Shown in pieces: positions 6,659 to 13,700 of a DNA stretch of 21,068 bases. Under the pieces are notes generated by a model that had not been told where the DNA came from, made no database searches, and saw only the letters and a list, made by a program, of their open reading frames with translations. A program made the translations under genes and the position numbers. Origin of the DNA: RUG11690 sp045616665 (GTDB lineage: Bacteria > Bacteroidota > Bacteroidia > Bacteroidales > WCHB1-69); assembly GCA_045616665.1 (NCBI GenBank), contig JAZLHE010000005.1, forward strand, positions 1 through 21,068, written 5' to 3'. Every line of letters begins with the position of its first letter. Position 1 is the first letter of the stretch.

Positions 6659-7057
6659 ATGTATTTGAACAAAGAAAACAACGCAAGTTACAATTTCGTT
6701 GCCCCGAACATTTCGGAAGACGAAAACAAGAAGGTTGAAGAAGTATTCCCAACCTCTGAAAAGAAGGATGTGACACTCTCAAGCAATGCGGCTGAAGTCA
6801 CTGTGAAAAGAACGATTACCATCGTTGACCTTGGCGGTGACAATCTGGCAGCCGCGGCCACATTGACGCTCAAGCCGGACAGCAATTTGCCCATCGGCGC
6901 AAAGGTTTACGTAAAATGGAAAAACGGCGGCACGAAGTATGATGTTACCATCAAGCAGGATTCAAGCACCACCGTCGGCACCGGTGTCGGAGTCGCATCA
7001 ACCACCGTTACCAAAGAAGTGATCTGGACAGGTTCATCCTGGCTTATCGTAGGTTAG
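6659..7057 (+). CDS. Probable head decoration/stabilisation protein
   Basis: This 132-residue protein sits between the protease-scaffold and the major capsid gene, the usual place for a capsid decoration protein (compare lambda gpD). After a flexible N-terminal ~45 residues, the rest looks all-beta: VTVKRTITIVDLGG, ATLTLKPDSNLPIGAKVYVK and a glycine/threonine-rich C-terminal strand region ending SSWLIVG. I chose ATG 6659, 3 bases after the protease stop codon (6651-6653). A longer reading would begin inside the protease gene. The family is not recognised, so the role is assigned mainly by position and beta-rich character. A major tail or fibre-like beta protein is less likely here. Confidence 0.6.
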   Translation: MYLNKENNASYNFVAPNISEDENKKVEEVFPTSEKKDVTLSSNAAEVTVKRTITIVDLGGDNLAAAATLTLKPDSNLPIGAKVYVKWKNGGTKYDVTIKQDSSTTVGTGVGVASTTVTKEVIWTGSSWLIVG

Positions 7058-7096
7058 GCTATAATTAATATCAATAATCAAAATCAATCAGAAGAA

Positions 7097-8215
7097 ATGA
7101 AAAGATTAAATTTTATTTTAAGTCTTATGGCAGCATTTGTCTTTGCTGTCGCAATGTCTGTGGCATTCACGCCTGCAGTAGGTGCCGCCAGTTTTGTCGC
7201 ATCAACGATGATTAAGGTTCCACAAGGTTCTCTCGGCATGGCCGTGACTCCCGAAATCTGGACCGACTATATCATCGGAAACCTTTTCAAGAACAACGAA
7301 TTCATTTTGAATTCAATCGATGAATCACAATATGTCGTTGGCGGAACCGTGGTGCACATCCCGCAAGCCGGTGCCCCAAGCGGCGTGCAACGCAACAGAA
7401 AGCAGCTGCCTGCCACTATCACCCATCGCAAGGATGTTGACGTAACCTACGCATTGGACGAGTTTACTACCGATCCGAGATTCATTCCCAATGCAGACAA
7501 GGCAGAATTAAGCTACGACAAGATGGAAAGCTGCATGACCGAAGACATGATGAGCCTTCACCAGCTGACCGCTGAGGCAATGTTGTACAACTGGAAACCG
7601 ACTTATTTCATCAAGGCAAGCAAGACCAAGAGCGCAGACTATCTGGTTCACGGATCCAACTTGAGAACCGGTGTTCAGGTAAGCGATTTTTCCAAGGCAA
7701 AAACCATTTTCAACAAGTGGAATATTCCTGTTGCCGACCGCTATGTGATTTTGTGCGAGGAAATGTATGACCAGCTTTGCAATGATGTACGGAATTCTGA
7801 AAACGACAACCTGAGTGCCATTTATGACAACGTTACCGGCGAATTGAGAAAACTTGAAGGCTTCACCATCTTCCACAGATCTACCGTTTTGTTGGCATCC
7901 AACTCGACGCTTTCTGCCGTTTCCGGAACCCAATATTTCAAATGGACAAGCTCTGACCTTACTTATTCGGTTGAAGATTACGCATCAATCGTTGACGGAA
8001 GCAAGAACGCGGGTACAAGCGACTGCGTCTATGGTATTTTCTGGAGCAAGTCTTGCGTTGCCCGTGCCGTAGGTCAGACCGATATGTTCGAAGATACCGG
8101 CAATCCCACCTATTACGGTGACATCTACAGCTTCCTGCAACGCCTTGGCGGACGTGCGAGACGTGGTGATGGAAAGGGTGTTCTTGGATTGATTCAGGAA
8201 TATCACGCATCCTAG
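7097..8215 (+). CDS. Major capsid protein with signal-peptide-like N-terminus
   Basis: This 372-residue protein stands where the major capsid gene is expected, after protease, scaffold and decoration genes. It has capsid-like features: an MAVTPEIWTDYIIGNLFKNN segment near residue 48, followed by a long mixed alpha/beta body. The first 30 residues are odd. MKR is followed by a hydrophobic stretch (about 5-24) and TPAVGA, exactly like a Sec signal peptide with an A-x-A-type cleavage site. A shell protein should not be exported, so this could be a pro-sequence removed by the ClpP-like protease or a membrane-targeting element. An internal ATG at codon 38 (7208) would bypass it but lacks a good leader. 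The gene has its own A-rich leader 39 bases after the previous stop. Confidence 0.82.
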   Translation: MKRLNFILSLMAAFVFAVAMSVAFTPAVGAASFVASTMIKVPQGSLGMAVTPEIWTDYIIGNLFKNNEFILNSIDESQYVVGGTVVHIPQAGAPSGVQRNRKQLPATITHRKDVDVTYALDEFTTDPRFIPNADKAELSYDKMESCMTEDMMSLHQLTAEAMLYNWKPTYFIKASKTKSADYLVHGSNLRTGVQVSDFSKAKTIFNKWNIPVADRYVILCEEMYDQLCNDVRNSENDNLSAIYDNVTGELRKLEGFTIFHRSTVLLASNSTLSAVSGTQYFKWTSSDLTYSVEDYASIVDGSKNAGTSDCVYGIFWSKSCVARAVGQTDMFEDTGNPTYYGDIYSFLQRLGGRARRGDGKGVLGLIQEYHAS

Positions 8216-8258
8216 TATTGAAATAACAATGTAAAAACCTTTTTGCGACGTGGATAAT

Positions 8259-8666
8259 ATGACGAGAGGCTTGCGTAACAACAACCCGCTGAACATCCGC
8301 AAGAACAGCGAATTGTTTCAGGGTGAAGTGCGCCCAGGTACAGACCCCGCTTTCAAGCAGTTTTCAACCATGGCATTGGGTTACCGTGCCGCCTTCGTGG
8401 TGCTGGGAACTTATCTTGCTCAGGGCAAGAACACCATTGCGAAGATCGTCAGGTCGTGGGCACCGCCTGCGGAGAACAATACGATGGGCTACATTGCCCA
8501 CGTGGAACAATACAGCGGCGTTGACAGGAACAAGGTGCTGACGGCCAACAGCGGCGGCGACTACCGCAAGATAGTTGCCGCCATGAGCCGCTGTGAGAAC
8601 GGCGTGCCTGCCAATATGGCAGACGTGGAAGCCGGATTCAGGTTGCAGTCTAAAATCAGGGGATGA
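8259..8666 (+). CDS. Lysis enzyme / structural protein P5-like
   Basis: This 135-residue protein begins MTRGLRNNNPLNIRKNSELF. The GLRNNNPLNIR motif followed by FQGE marks the muralytic 'structural protein P5'-like family common in Bacteroides prophages, thought to degrade peptidoglycan. I chose ATG 8259. A GTG three codons upstream is also possible. It has no signal peptide, so release would need a holin or entry with the virion. Its stop overlaps the next start (ATGA), and two small single-membrane-span genes follow, so it forms a lysis cassette placed between capsid and tail genes. The enzymatic class is from family memory. Catalytic residues are not certain from the sequence. Confidence 0.78.
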   Translation: MTRGLRNNNPLNIRKNSELFQGEVRPGTDPAFKQFSTMALGYRAAFVVLGTYLAQGKNTIAKIVRSWAPPAENNTMGYIAHVEQYSGVDRNKVLTANSGGDYRKIVAAMSRCENGVPANMADVEAGFRLQSKIRG

Positions 8667-8992
8667 TGGAATGGTATGATGTTTTGTCGCTGGTGCTTAA
8701 CGCCGTGCTCGGCGGCGGCCTGCTGGTCACGGTGGTGACCCTGCGCAGCACCAGGAAGATTGGGCAGGAACAGGCGAAGGGCGCGGAAATCGACAACGAC
8801 ACGAAGGCGGCGCAGACGCTCGTTGACTACGTGGTGACCCCGCTGCGCGACGAGATGAAGAACCTCAGACGCGAACTTACCCGCTTCCGCAAGGCGGTGG
8901 AAAAGATACCGTCCTGCCGATATGCCGACGAATGTCCGGTTGACAGGGAACTGCACAGGGAAGACAATACGGAAGGAGATAACGCACAATGA
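8663..8992 (+). CDS. Membrane-anchored coiled-coil protein of the lysis cassette (holin or spanin candidate)
   Basis: This 109-residue protein has one N-terminal membrane span (about residues 7-26, VLSLVLNAVLGGGLLVTVVT). A long charged coiled coil follows (about 28-85), then a short tail with two cysteines (SCRYADEC). It overlaps the endolysin-like gene by four bases and is overlapped by the next gene, so the three are probably translated together. One membrane span plus coiled coil fits an Rz-like inner-membrane spanin or a class III-type holin. I cannot tell which. The codons are GC-rich like the neighbouring tail genes. Confidence 0.7.
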   Translation: MMEWYDVLSLVLNAVLGGGLLVTVVTLRSTRKIGQEQAKGAEIDNDTKAAQTLVDYVVTPLRDEMKNLRRELTRFRKAVEKIPSCRYADECPVDRELHREDNTEGDNAQ

Positions 8993-9300
8993 ACTGGTAC
9001 AACTTGGTCAAGTTAGGCATTGTAATGGCAATGACCGCGGCAGTCGGTACGCTGTCGTTGCTGCTGCACCAGGAGCGCAGGCATTGCGCGTCGCTCGAAA
9101 GCCGGGTGACTGAACAGTCAACGGTGATCGACAGCCTGCTTGCCCGCAGGATGCAGCTGATGGACGTGCAGCTCTGGGTTACCGACAAGAGCAGGAACGT
9201 GGTTTACGGACGCTACAACAAGGGGTCTATCTCCATGCCGCAGGAAAGGAAGTACATACTCGTGGTTGACAGTGTCAACACGAGCGTAAAACCAGAATAG
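8989..9300 (+). CDS. Second membrane-anchored lysis-cassette protein (spanin-like)
   Basis: This 103-residue protein has a membrane span at about residues 7-26 (VKLGIVMAMTAAVGTLSLLL). A short heptad-type region follows (LESRVTEQSTVIDSLLARRM), then a soluble C-terminal part ending in strands (KYILVVDSVN). The topology matches Rz/i-spanin proteins of Gram-negative phages. A purine-rich GGAAGGAG site precedes the ATG and the start overlaps the previous stop (ATGA). No lipobox is visible in this or the preceding protein, so a classical Rz/Rz1 pair is not demonstrated. Confidence 0.68.
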   Translation: MNWYNLVKLGIVMAMTAAVGTLSLLLHQERRHCASLESRVTEQSTVIDSLLARRMQLMDVQLWVTDKSRNVVYGRYNKGSISMPQERKYILVVDSVNTSVKPE

Positions 9301-9301
9301 T

Positions 9302-9445
9302 ATGGCAAAGAAGAAAAACGAGGAAGTGCAGTACCCGGTGGCCGTTGACGGCCGCTACGTGTGCTCCGACGGCGAGGAGTACAGCGACATGTATTTCGCC
9401 CGCCTGCACGAGGAAAGTATTAATCAAATCAAAAACAACGAATAA
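9302..9445 (+). CDS. Small conserved-looking phage protein, 47 residues
   Basis: The gene starts at ATG 9302, one base after the previous stop. It ends at TAA (9443-9445), which shares its last base with the sheath start (TAATG). The protein begins MAKKKNEEVQYPVAVDGRYV and continues with CSDGEEYSDMYFARLHEE. It is soluble and charged, and the regular codon use and exact fit between two genes argue that it is real. I do not recognise the family. Its position, just before the sheath, matches the tiny conserved protein (Mu gp38) that precedes the sheath gene in Mu-like phages. Confidence 0.65.
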   Translation: MAKKKNEEVQYPVAVDGRYVCSDGEEYSDMYFARLHEESINQIKNNE

Positions 9446-10698
9446 TGAAACTGAACGAAATCAGATTTACCAAGACAAACGGGGGAATGGCCCGTACCGC
9501 CGAAGGCAGGGACCACGTTTCCGGTCTCATCTTCGACGGGTTCGGGACAAGCGGCAGCGGCAGTTCCATAACCGACAATTTGCGTTTCGGGACGGGCGGC
9601 AACGTGAGCGGTTTCGACACGGTGGCCGAATCGGGCGGTTCGGTGACGTCGTACGCCAGGAAGTTCGACTTCCCCGAACAGCTGGAGGACTGCGGCATCG
9701 TCCACACCGAATATGCCGGCACGGCATTGTCGGCAACCGAAAAGGCGATGAACACCATCCACTACCACGTGACGGAGTTCTTCCGGATGAATCCCAACGG
9801 CACGCTGTACGTGATGGTCAAGGCGGGCGGCAGGGCCGCCGCGGCGACCGACGTGGCCGACCTGCAGAACTACGCCAACGGAGAAATCCGCCAGATGGGC
9901 ATCTTTTCCGCGACGCTGTTGACGGCATCCACCCTGCAGTCCGCTCTCGGCGCACTGGAAGCCGAATACAAGCCGCTGAGCGCGGTGGTGACCTACAGCG
10001 GAAAGAACGTGGCGCTTGCCACTTTGACGGGAGCTGAACTGAAGACGGATGGACAGTGCAACATTTCCGTTCTCGTGGGTTGCGACTTCAGTCCCGCGCT
10101 GAGCAACGAACTCGGCGATTACGCCTACTACGGCTGCATCGGCGCCTGCATCGGCGCCGTCAGCAAGGCGGCGGTGCACGAAAGCATCGCCTGGGTGGAG
10201 AAATTCCCGCTGGGCTTTGATTTTCCCGCCCTTTTCAACGGCAACCTCATTAAGAACGTGAGCACCGCCAACCAGGAGCTGCTGAACAACAACTATATCT
10301 TTGTCCGCACCTACGTGGGCAATGCCGACTGCTATTTCAACGACAGCCACACGCTCGACCTGACGACAAGCGACTACGCCTACATCGAGAACGTGCGCAC
10401 CATCGACAAGGCCTGCCGCGGAATCCGCGGCAACATGCTTCCCTACCTTAACAGTCCGTTGCAGGTGGACGCCGCAACCGGCAAGCTTGACGCTCCCATG
10501 GTCGCATTTTTGGAAACCGTTGCCGGAAAGGCGTTGGAGGATATGGAAAAGGCCGGTGAACTGAGCGGCTACAGTGCCGAAATCGATCCGAACCAGAACG
10601 TGCTGGGCACTTCCACCGTTGAAGTGGTGGTGAAGAACGTGCCCAAGGGCGTGATGCGCAAGGTGAACGTGAAAATAGGTTTTGCAACTAAATTATAA
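9445..10698 (+). CDS. Contractile tail sheath protein (DUF2586-like)
   Basis: This 417-residue protein is at the expected place for the sheath, upstream of the tail tube. Sheath-like features are an N-terminal IRFTKTNGGMARTAEGRDHV region and a mid-section ALGALEAEYKPLSAVVTYSG. Near residue 325 lies DYAYIENVRTIDKACRGIRG, the conserved stretch shared by sheath C-terminal domains. The end, VEVVVKNVPKGVMRKVNVKI, would supply the strand that interlocks neighbouring subunits. The length is typical for a Bacteroidales Mu-like sheath. The start overlaps the preceding small gene (TAATG). A contractile tail makes this a myovirus-type phage. Confidence 0.9.
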   Translation: MKLNEIRFTKTNGGMARTAEGRDHVSGLIFDGFGTSGSGSSITDNLRFGTGGNVSGFDTVAESGGSVTSYARKFDFPEQLEDCGIVHTEYAGTALSATEKAMNTIHYHVTEFFRMNPNGTLYVMVKAGGRAAAATDVADLQNYANGEIRQMGIFSATLLTASTLQSALGALEAEYKPLSAVVTYSGKNVALATLTGAELKTDGQCNISVLVGCDFSPALSNELGDYAYYGCIGACIGAVSKAAVHESIAWVEKFPLGFDFPALFNGNLIKNVSTANQELLNNNYIFVRTYVGNADCYFNDSHTLDLTTSDYAYIENVRTIDKACRGIRGNMLPYLNSPLQVDAATGKLDAPMVAFLETVAGKALEDMEKAGELSGYSAEIDPNQNVLGTSTVEVVVKNVPKGVMRKVNVKIGFATKL

Positions 10699-10706
10699 AA
10701 AGGAGG
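10697..10706 (+). promoter_or_regulatory. Strong Shine-Dalgarno before the tail tube gene
   Basis: AAAAAGGAGG lies four bases before the tube ATG at 10711. A perfect AGGAGG is unusual in Bacteroidales, where most genes lack one. The identical ten bases also precede the gene at 17941 (17925-17934). Confidence 0.55.
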
Positions 10707-10710
10707 CTTT

Positions 10711-11139
10711 ATGAACGGAATACCTTTGATCAACGGAATTGAATACGGCTGGGCCGACGTGGTTGCCACCATCGCGGGAGTGCCCGTTACAGGAATCACT
10801 GCGATTGAGTATGGTGAAGAACAGGAAGTGGTCAACAACTATGGCGCGGGAAGACATCCCGTGAGCCGCAGCAAGGGACGTATCACTCCAAGCGCAAAGA
10901 TTACGCTTTACGCTTCCGAGGTGGCCGCGTTGCAGAAAAAGACCGCAAACGGACGTCTGCAGGATTTGGGCGCGTTTGACATTATAGTGTCATACATACC
11001 TGAGGAGAGCGGAATGGTGATGACAGACAAGATCAGAAATTGCCAGTTCACGGCCAACAAAAGAAGCGTGAGCGAGGGGGACACTTCCATAAAAGTGGAT
11101 CTTGACCTTGTTGTGGGACATATTGAATGGGCTCATTAA
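10711..11139 (+). CDS. Tail tube protein
   Basis: This 142-residue protein directly follows the sheath, as the tube does in nearly all contractile phages. It has a beta-rich pattern (GVPVTGITAIEYGEEQEVVN, then KGRITPSAKITLYASEVAAL) and ends with a strand-rich IKVDLDLVVGHIEW, consistent with the beta-barrel tube fold. It is expected in many copies, in line with its AGGAGG site, unusual for this genome. After it, 11140-11194 holds only an A-rich leader for the chaperone gene, plus GGGGCGTTGAAATGCGCCCC, which could form an imperfect hairpin without a clear terminator. Confidence 0.88.
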   Translation: MNGIPLINGIEYGWADVVATIAGVPVTGITAIEYGEEQEVVNNYGAGRHPVSRSKGRITPSAKITLYASEVAALQKKTANGRLQDLGAFDIIVSYIPEESGMVMTDKIRNCQFTANKRSVSEGDTSIKVDLDLVVGHIEWAH

Positions 11140-11194
11140 AACATCATTTAAGGGGCGTTGAAATGCGCCCCGTTTATCAAAAAAATTTGAAACG

Positions 11195-11455
11195 ATGCAA
11201 AAAGAAATTGAAATCACAGTAAGAGATGGCGAACAGGAATACAGTTGCAGGGTTCACCGTCCGGACGTGGCCACTCTCAGCCGCGTTAACAAATTGAGCA
11301 AGGCCGACGAAGTGCTTGCCGGCCAGGAACTGCTGAAGAGCTGCTGGGTGAGCGGCGATATGGAAATCCAGGACGATGCCTATCTTATGCTGGCCGCAGT
11401 GGGTCAGATGGGAGAACTTAGCAAGGGCGTGACGGCTGAGCTAAAAAACTCATAG
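11195..11455 (+). CDS. Tail assembly chaperone, short form
   Basis: This 86-residue acidic protein lies between tail tube and tape measure, where phages encode the chaperone that binds the tape measure during tail assembly (lambda G, P2 E, Mu gp41-like). It begins MQKEIEITVRDGEQEYSCRV with a small beta region and continues helical. It ends at TAG 11453-11455, two codons after an A AAA AAC slippery sequence, and a second open frame follows at -1. The short form should be the major product. Confidence 0.85.
   Translation: MQKEIEITVRDGEQEYSCRVHRPDVATLSRVNKLSKADEVLAGQELLKSCWVSGDMEIQDDAYLMLAAVGQMGELSKGVTAELKNS
11443..11449 (+). promoter_or_regulatory. -1 ribosomal frameshift site A AAA AAC
   Basis: In the chaperone frame the sequence reads CTA AAA AAC TCA TAG, giving the classical slippery heptamer A AAA AAC just before the stop. 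Twelve bases downstream TCACC-ATC-GGTGA (11462-11474) can form a small 5-bp hairpin. Frameshifting at this gene position is established for most long-tailed phages. Confidence 0.85.
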
Positions 11456-11661
11456 AGGCATTCACCATCGGTGACGACAACGGGTCGGAACTGATGAGGA
11501 TGGATGCCTTGATACAATCGAACCTCGGAATGGACATCGACGGAATGACCGAAACACAATTTGCCGAAGCCTATTGCAAGGCGGTGTGGATTGAAAGTTT
11601 CAGGCTAAGGAACCAGGCGGAAATGCTGGTGGCGATGTTCGGAGGAAAAAAGAAAGGTTAA
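11449..11661 (+). CDS. Tail assembly chaperone, frameshift extension (G-T-like)
   Basis: After a -1 slip at 11443-11449 the ribosome reads LIEAFTIGDDNGSELMRMDA and onward to TAA at 11659-11661, adding 70 residues to the first 85 for a 155-residue fusion. The extension is helical and ends in the basic GGKKKG. It has no ribosome site of its own, and internal ATGs are late. In lambda the equivalent GT fusion recruits the tape measure and tube. Rare long form and abundant short form are both needed. This region would be missed if only separate ORFs were called. Confidence 0.82.
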   Translation, partial: LIEAFTIGDDNGSELMRMDALIQSNLGMDIDGMTETQFAEAYCKAVWIESFRLRNQAEMLVAMFGGKKKG

Positions 11662-11678
11662 ATGTGCAATTTTTTCTA

Positions 11679-11771
11679 CTATTTGTATTTGCCAGGATTA
11701 CGTAAAGAATCAATAAAACCGTACACTCCTAAAACAACAAAAAGCACATAAATTATTCCAGCAATTGTCAT
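11679..11771 (-). CDS. Thirty-residue membrane peptide on the opposite strand (moron candidate)
   Basis: The gene starts at ATG 11769-11771 and ends with TAG at 11679-11681. The peptide is MTIAGIIYVLFVVLGVYGFI followed by DSLRNPGKYK: one membrane span and a short polar, basic tail. It lies wholly in the gap between the chaperone extension and the tape measure gene. A TATCTTTG promoter element sits 21 bases before its start, and its strand is opposite to the operon. The frame is also open upstream, but that part is only the shadow of the tape measure gene. A membrane micropeptide expressed by the prophage is the most natural reading. Its function is unknown. Confidence 0.6.
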   Translation of the reverse strand: MTIAGIIYVLFVVLGVYGFIDSLRNPGKYK

Positions 11772-11791
11772 AGTATCATATTTTGATGCCG

Positions 11792-11799
11792 CAAAGATA
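11792..11799 (-). promoter_or_regulatory. Promoter -7 element for the membrane peptide
   Basis: The minus strand reads TATCTTTG followed by CGGCATC, an exact TAnnTTTG match and the commonest form in Bacteroides. It lies 20 bases from the peptide ATG. No good -33 box is seen because the region upstream is the start of the tape measure gene. Confidence 0.6.
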
Positions 11800-11814
11800 C
11801 AAAAAAAAATTACA

Positions 11815-13689
11815 ATGAATAGCAACGTAGTAAATTTCACAATTAATGTTGACGGAAACGCATATAAAGGGATTGTGCAATTAGACGATGCCTTCAAAAA
11901 CGTGATGGTTGATGCGCAACAGATGAGTAAATCATTTATTAATTCATTCAAAGAATTAATGAGTTTGGATTCCATCACTAATATCGTATCTAATGTATCA
12001 CAAGCTTTTTCCTCATTAGTGGGTTCGTCGTTGGAGTTTGAGCAGCAGCAGGCGAATTTGAAGACGCTGCTGAATGGTGATGCGGAAGCAACTTCTAAAC
12101 TTGTAGGACAAATCAAGGAATACAGCAAGGCCACCACCTACGACACAAGCGGACTGGTGGATGCCCAGAAGACGATGATGGCTTTCGGACTGGATGCGGA
12201 ATACGCTTTTGGCAAGTTGAAGAATATCGGAGATATTGCCATGGGAGACCGGCAGAAGATGGATTCGCTCGCATTGGCGTTCAGTCAAATGAGCAGCACG
12301 GGAAAGCTGATGGGACAGGACCTTTTGCAGATGATTAATGCCGGGTTCAACCCGCTGGAAGTCATCAGCCAGAAGACGGGCAAGAGCATCGGAGAGTTGA
12401 AGGAAGAGATGGGCAAGGGTGCGATTTCAGCCGAAATGGTTGCGCAGGCGTTTGAATGGGCCACTGAGGAGGGCGGAAGATTCTACAACGGCGCGTCGGC
12501 AGCATCTGAAACCACTGCCGGCAAGATTGCCAAGATGAACAAGACCATCGACGATTTGAAGATAAAGTTGTTCGAGACGACAGGTGGAGCGACTGCCTGG
12601 ATTGCGGAAATGGGCAATGTGGCGGTACCAATCGCTCAAATTTTGCCGTTAATATCCGGTCTTAATTCAATTATAAAGAAAGTTAAAGACTTGAACTTTG
12701 CGGGGATGATGTCGAAGTGGAAGCACTCGATAGAAGGAGCGCGCATCAGTCTGGCGTTTATGCGCAAGGACATTGCCACGTGCAACATGGCCAACCTCGG
12801 ATTCATCCGCAACACGATAAGGGCTGCCATGGCCGTTGGAAGATTTGCCACGGTAGGGCTGTTCAATGCCTTGAAGGGAATGGGTGCATACATATTGTCG
12901 CTTGTTACCGGAGGTGCCGCATCGAAGACTTTCTCGACCATTGCTTCGGCATCTTTTGCCAAGTTCTCATTGTCTGCCAAGGCTGCCTGCAAGGCGGTAA
13001 GCGTTGCCATTGGCAGCATCCCTGTTGTGGGATGGATTGCCATTGGCGTGACGGCCATTGGCGCATTCGTGGCGTGGCTGTATTCGCAGTTTGAAAGCGT
13101 GAGAGGATGGTTCGACGGGATTGGCTCGGCCATTTTAGGGCTTATTCCCGGACTGGGTCTTGTCATCAACATTATAACGTCATTGATAAAGCATTGGGAA
13201 AGTGTTAAGACGGCATTCACCGATGGAGGAATACTGTCGGGTCTGAAGCGAATAGGCTTCGTTCTGATAGATGCTCTACTGAAACCCATACAGGCTCTTT
13301 TGGAATTAATAGCGAAGATACCGGGACTTGAAAAACTCGCCGGGAAGGGAGCGGACTGGATTCAGTCGATGCGAGACAGCCTGGATAAAAAGACGTATGT
13401 CGCACCTGTTGAAAAGGCAAAGGGTTCAAGCGTGCTTGCTTCCGATCAAAGTGTCCTCACCCCTGAAAGTGCAAACTCGTCCAGCAATGCCACCGCGTTA
13501 AATGGAGGTGAAATGGGCAAGTCGGCCGGCGTGAGTGCCGGCAAGGCACAGCAAATCACCATCAAGCTGGAGAATATGGTTGGAACTATGAATTTTAACG
13601 GCGGATTGCGTGAGAATGCGCATGACATTGAATCCATACTGATGGAAGGGATGGCACGCATATTGGGAATGGCATCAACGGCAATGTAA
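11815..13689 (+). CDS. Tail tape measure protein
   Basis: This 624-residue protein sets tail length. The N-terminal ~250 residues resemble the conserved tape-measure domain: EFEQQQANLKTLLNGDAEAT, a KATTYDTSGLVDAQKTMMAF segment, MGQDLLQMINAGFNPL and KTGKSIGELKEEMGKGAIS. The middle (about residues 260-470) holds several hydrophobic stretches, including SVAIGSIPVVGWIAIGVTAI, as is usual for proteins that help DNA cross the membrane. At about 1.5 angstroms per residue it predicts a tail near 95 nm, an estimate from the general rule. The first ~60 codons are AT-rich compared with the rest and abut the minus-strand peptide's promoter. Confidence 0.92.
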   Translation: MNSNVVNFTINVDGNAYKGIVQLDDAFKNVMVDAQQMSKSFINSFKELMSLDSITNIVSNVSQAFSSLVGSSLEFEQQQANLKTLLNGDAEATSKLVGQIKEYSKATTYDTSGLVDAQKTMMAFGLDAEYAFGKLKNIGDIAMGDRQKMDSLALAFSQMSSTGKLMGQDLLQMINAGFNPLEVISQKTGKSIGELKEEMGKGAISAEMVAQAFEWATEEGGRFYNGASAASETTAGKIAKMNKTIDDLKIKLFETTGGATAWIAEMGNVAVPIAQILPLISGLNSIIKKVKDLNFAGMMSKWKHSIEGARISLAFMRKDIATCNMANLGFIRNTIRAAMAVGRFATVGLFNALKGMGAYILSLVTGGAASKTFSTIASASFAKFSLSAKAACKAVSVAIGSIPVVGWIAIGVTAIGAFVAWLYSQFESVRGWFDGIGSAILGLIPGLGLVINIITSLIKHWESVKTAFTDGGILSGLKRIGFVLIDALLKPIQALLELIAKIPGLEKLAGKGADWIQSMRDSLDKKTYVAPVEKAKGSSVLASDQSVLTPESANSSSNATALNGGEMGKSAGVSAGKAQQITIKLENMVGTMNFNGGLRENAHDIESILMEGMARILGMASTAM

Positions 13690-13700
13690 TACGATGAGCA

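Noticed and set aside
9345..10037. A 230-codon plus-strand frame over the sheath gene
   Set aside because: The arginine/glycine-rich product (RRRQGPRFRSHLRRVRD) is an out-of-frame shadow. The sheath frame is convincing.
9424..10350. A 308-codon minus-strand frame over the sheath gene
   Set aside because: It lies antisense to a well supported gene, gives a histidine/valine/glycine-rich product with no family resemblance, and has no promoter or leader.
11772..12137. An N-terminal extension of the membrane peptide into the tape measure region
   Set aside because: The extension is the antisense of the tape measure start and lies upstream of the TATCTTTG promoter. The ATG at 11771 gives a coherent membrane peptide.
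12636..13289. A 217-codon minus-strand frame inside the tape measure gene
   Set aside because: It is antisense to a long conserved gene without its own leader. The hydrophobic content mirrors the tape measure's own membrane-like segments.
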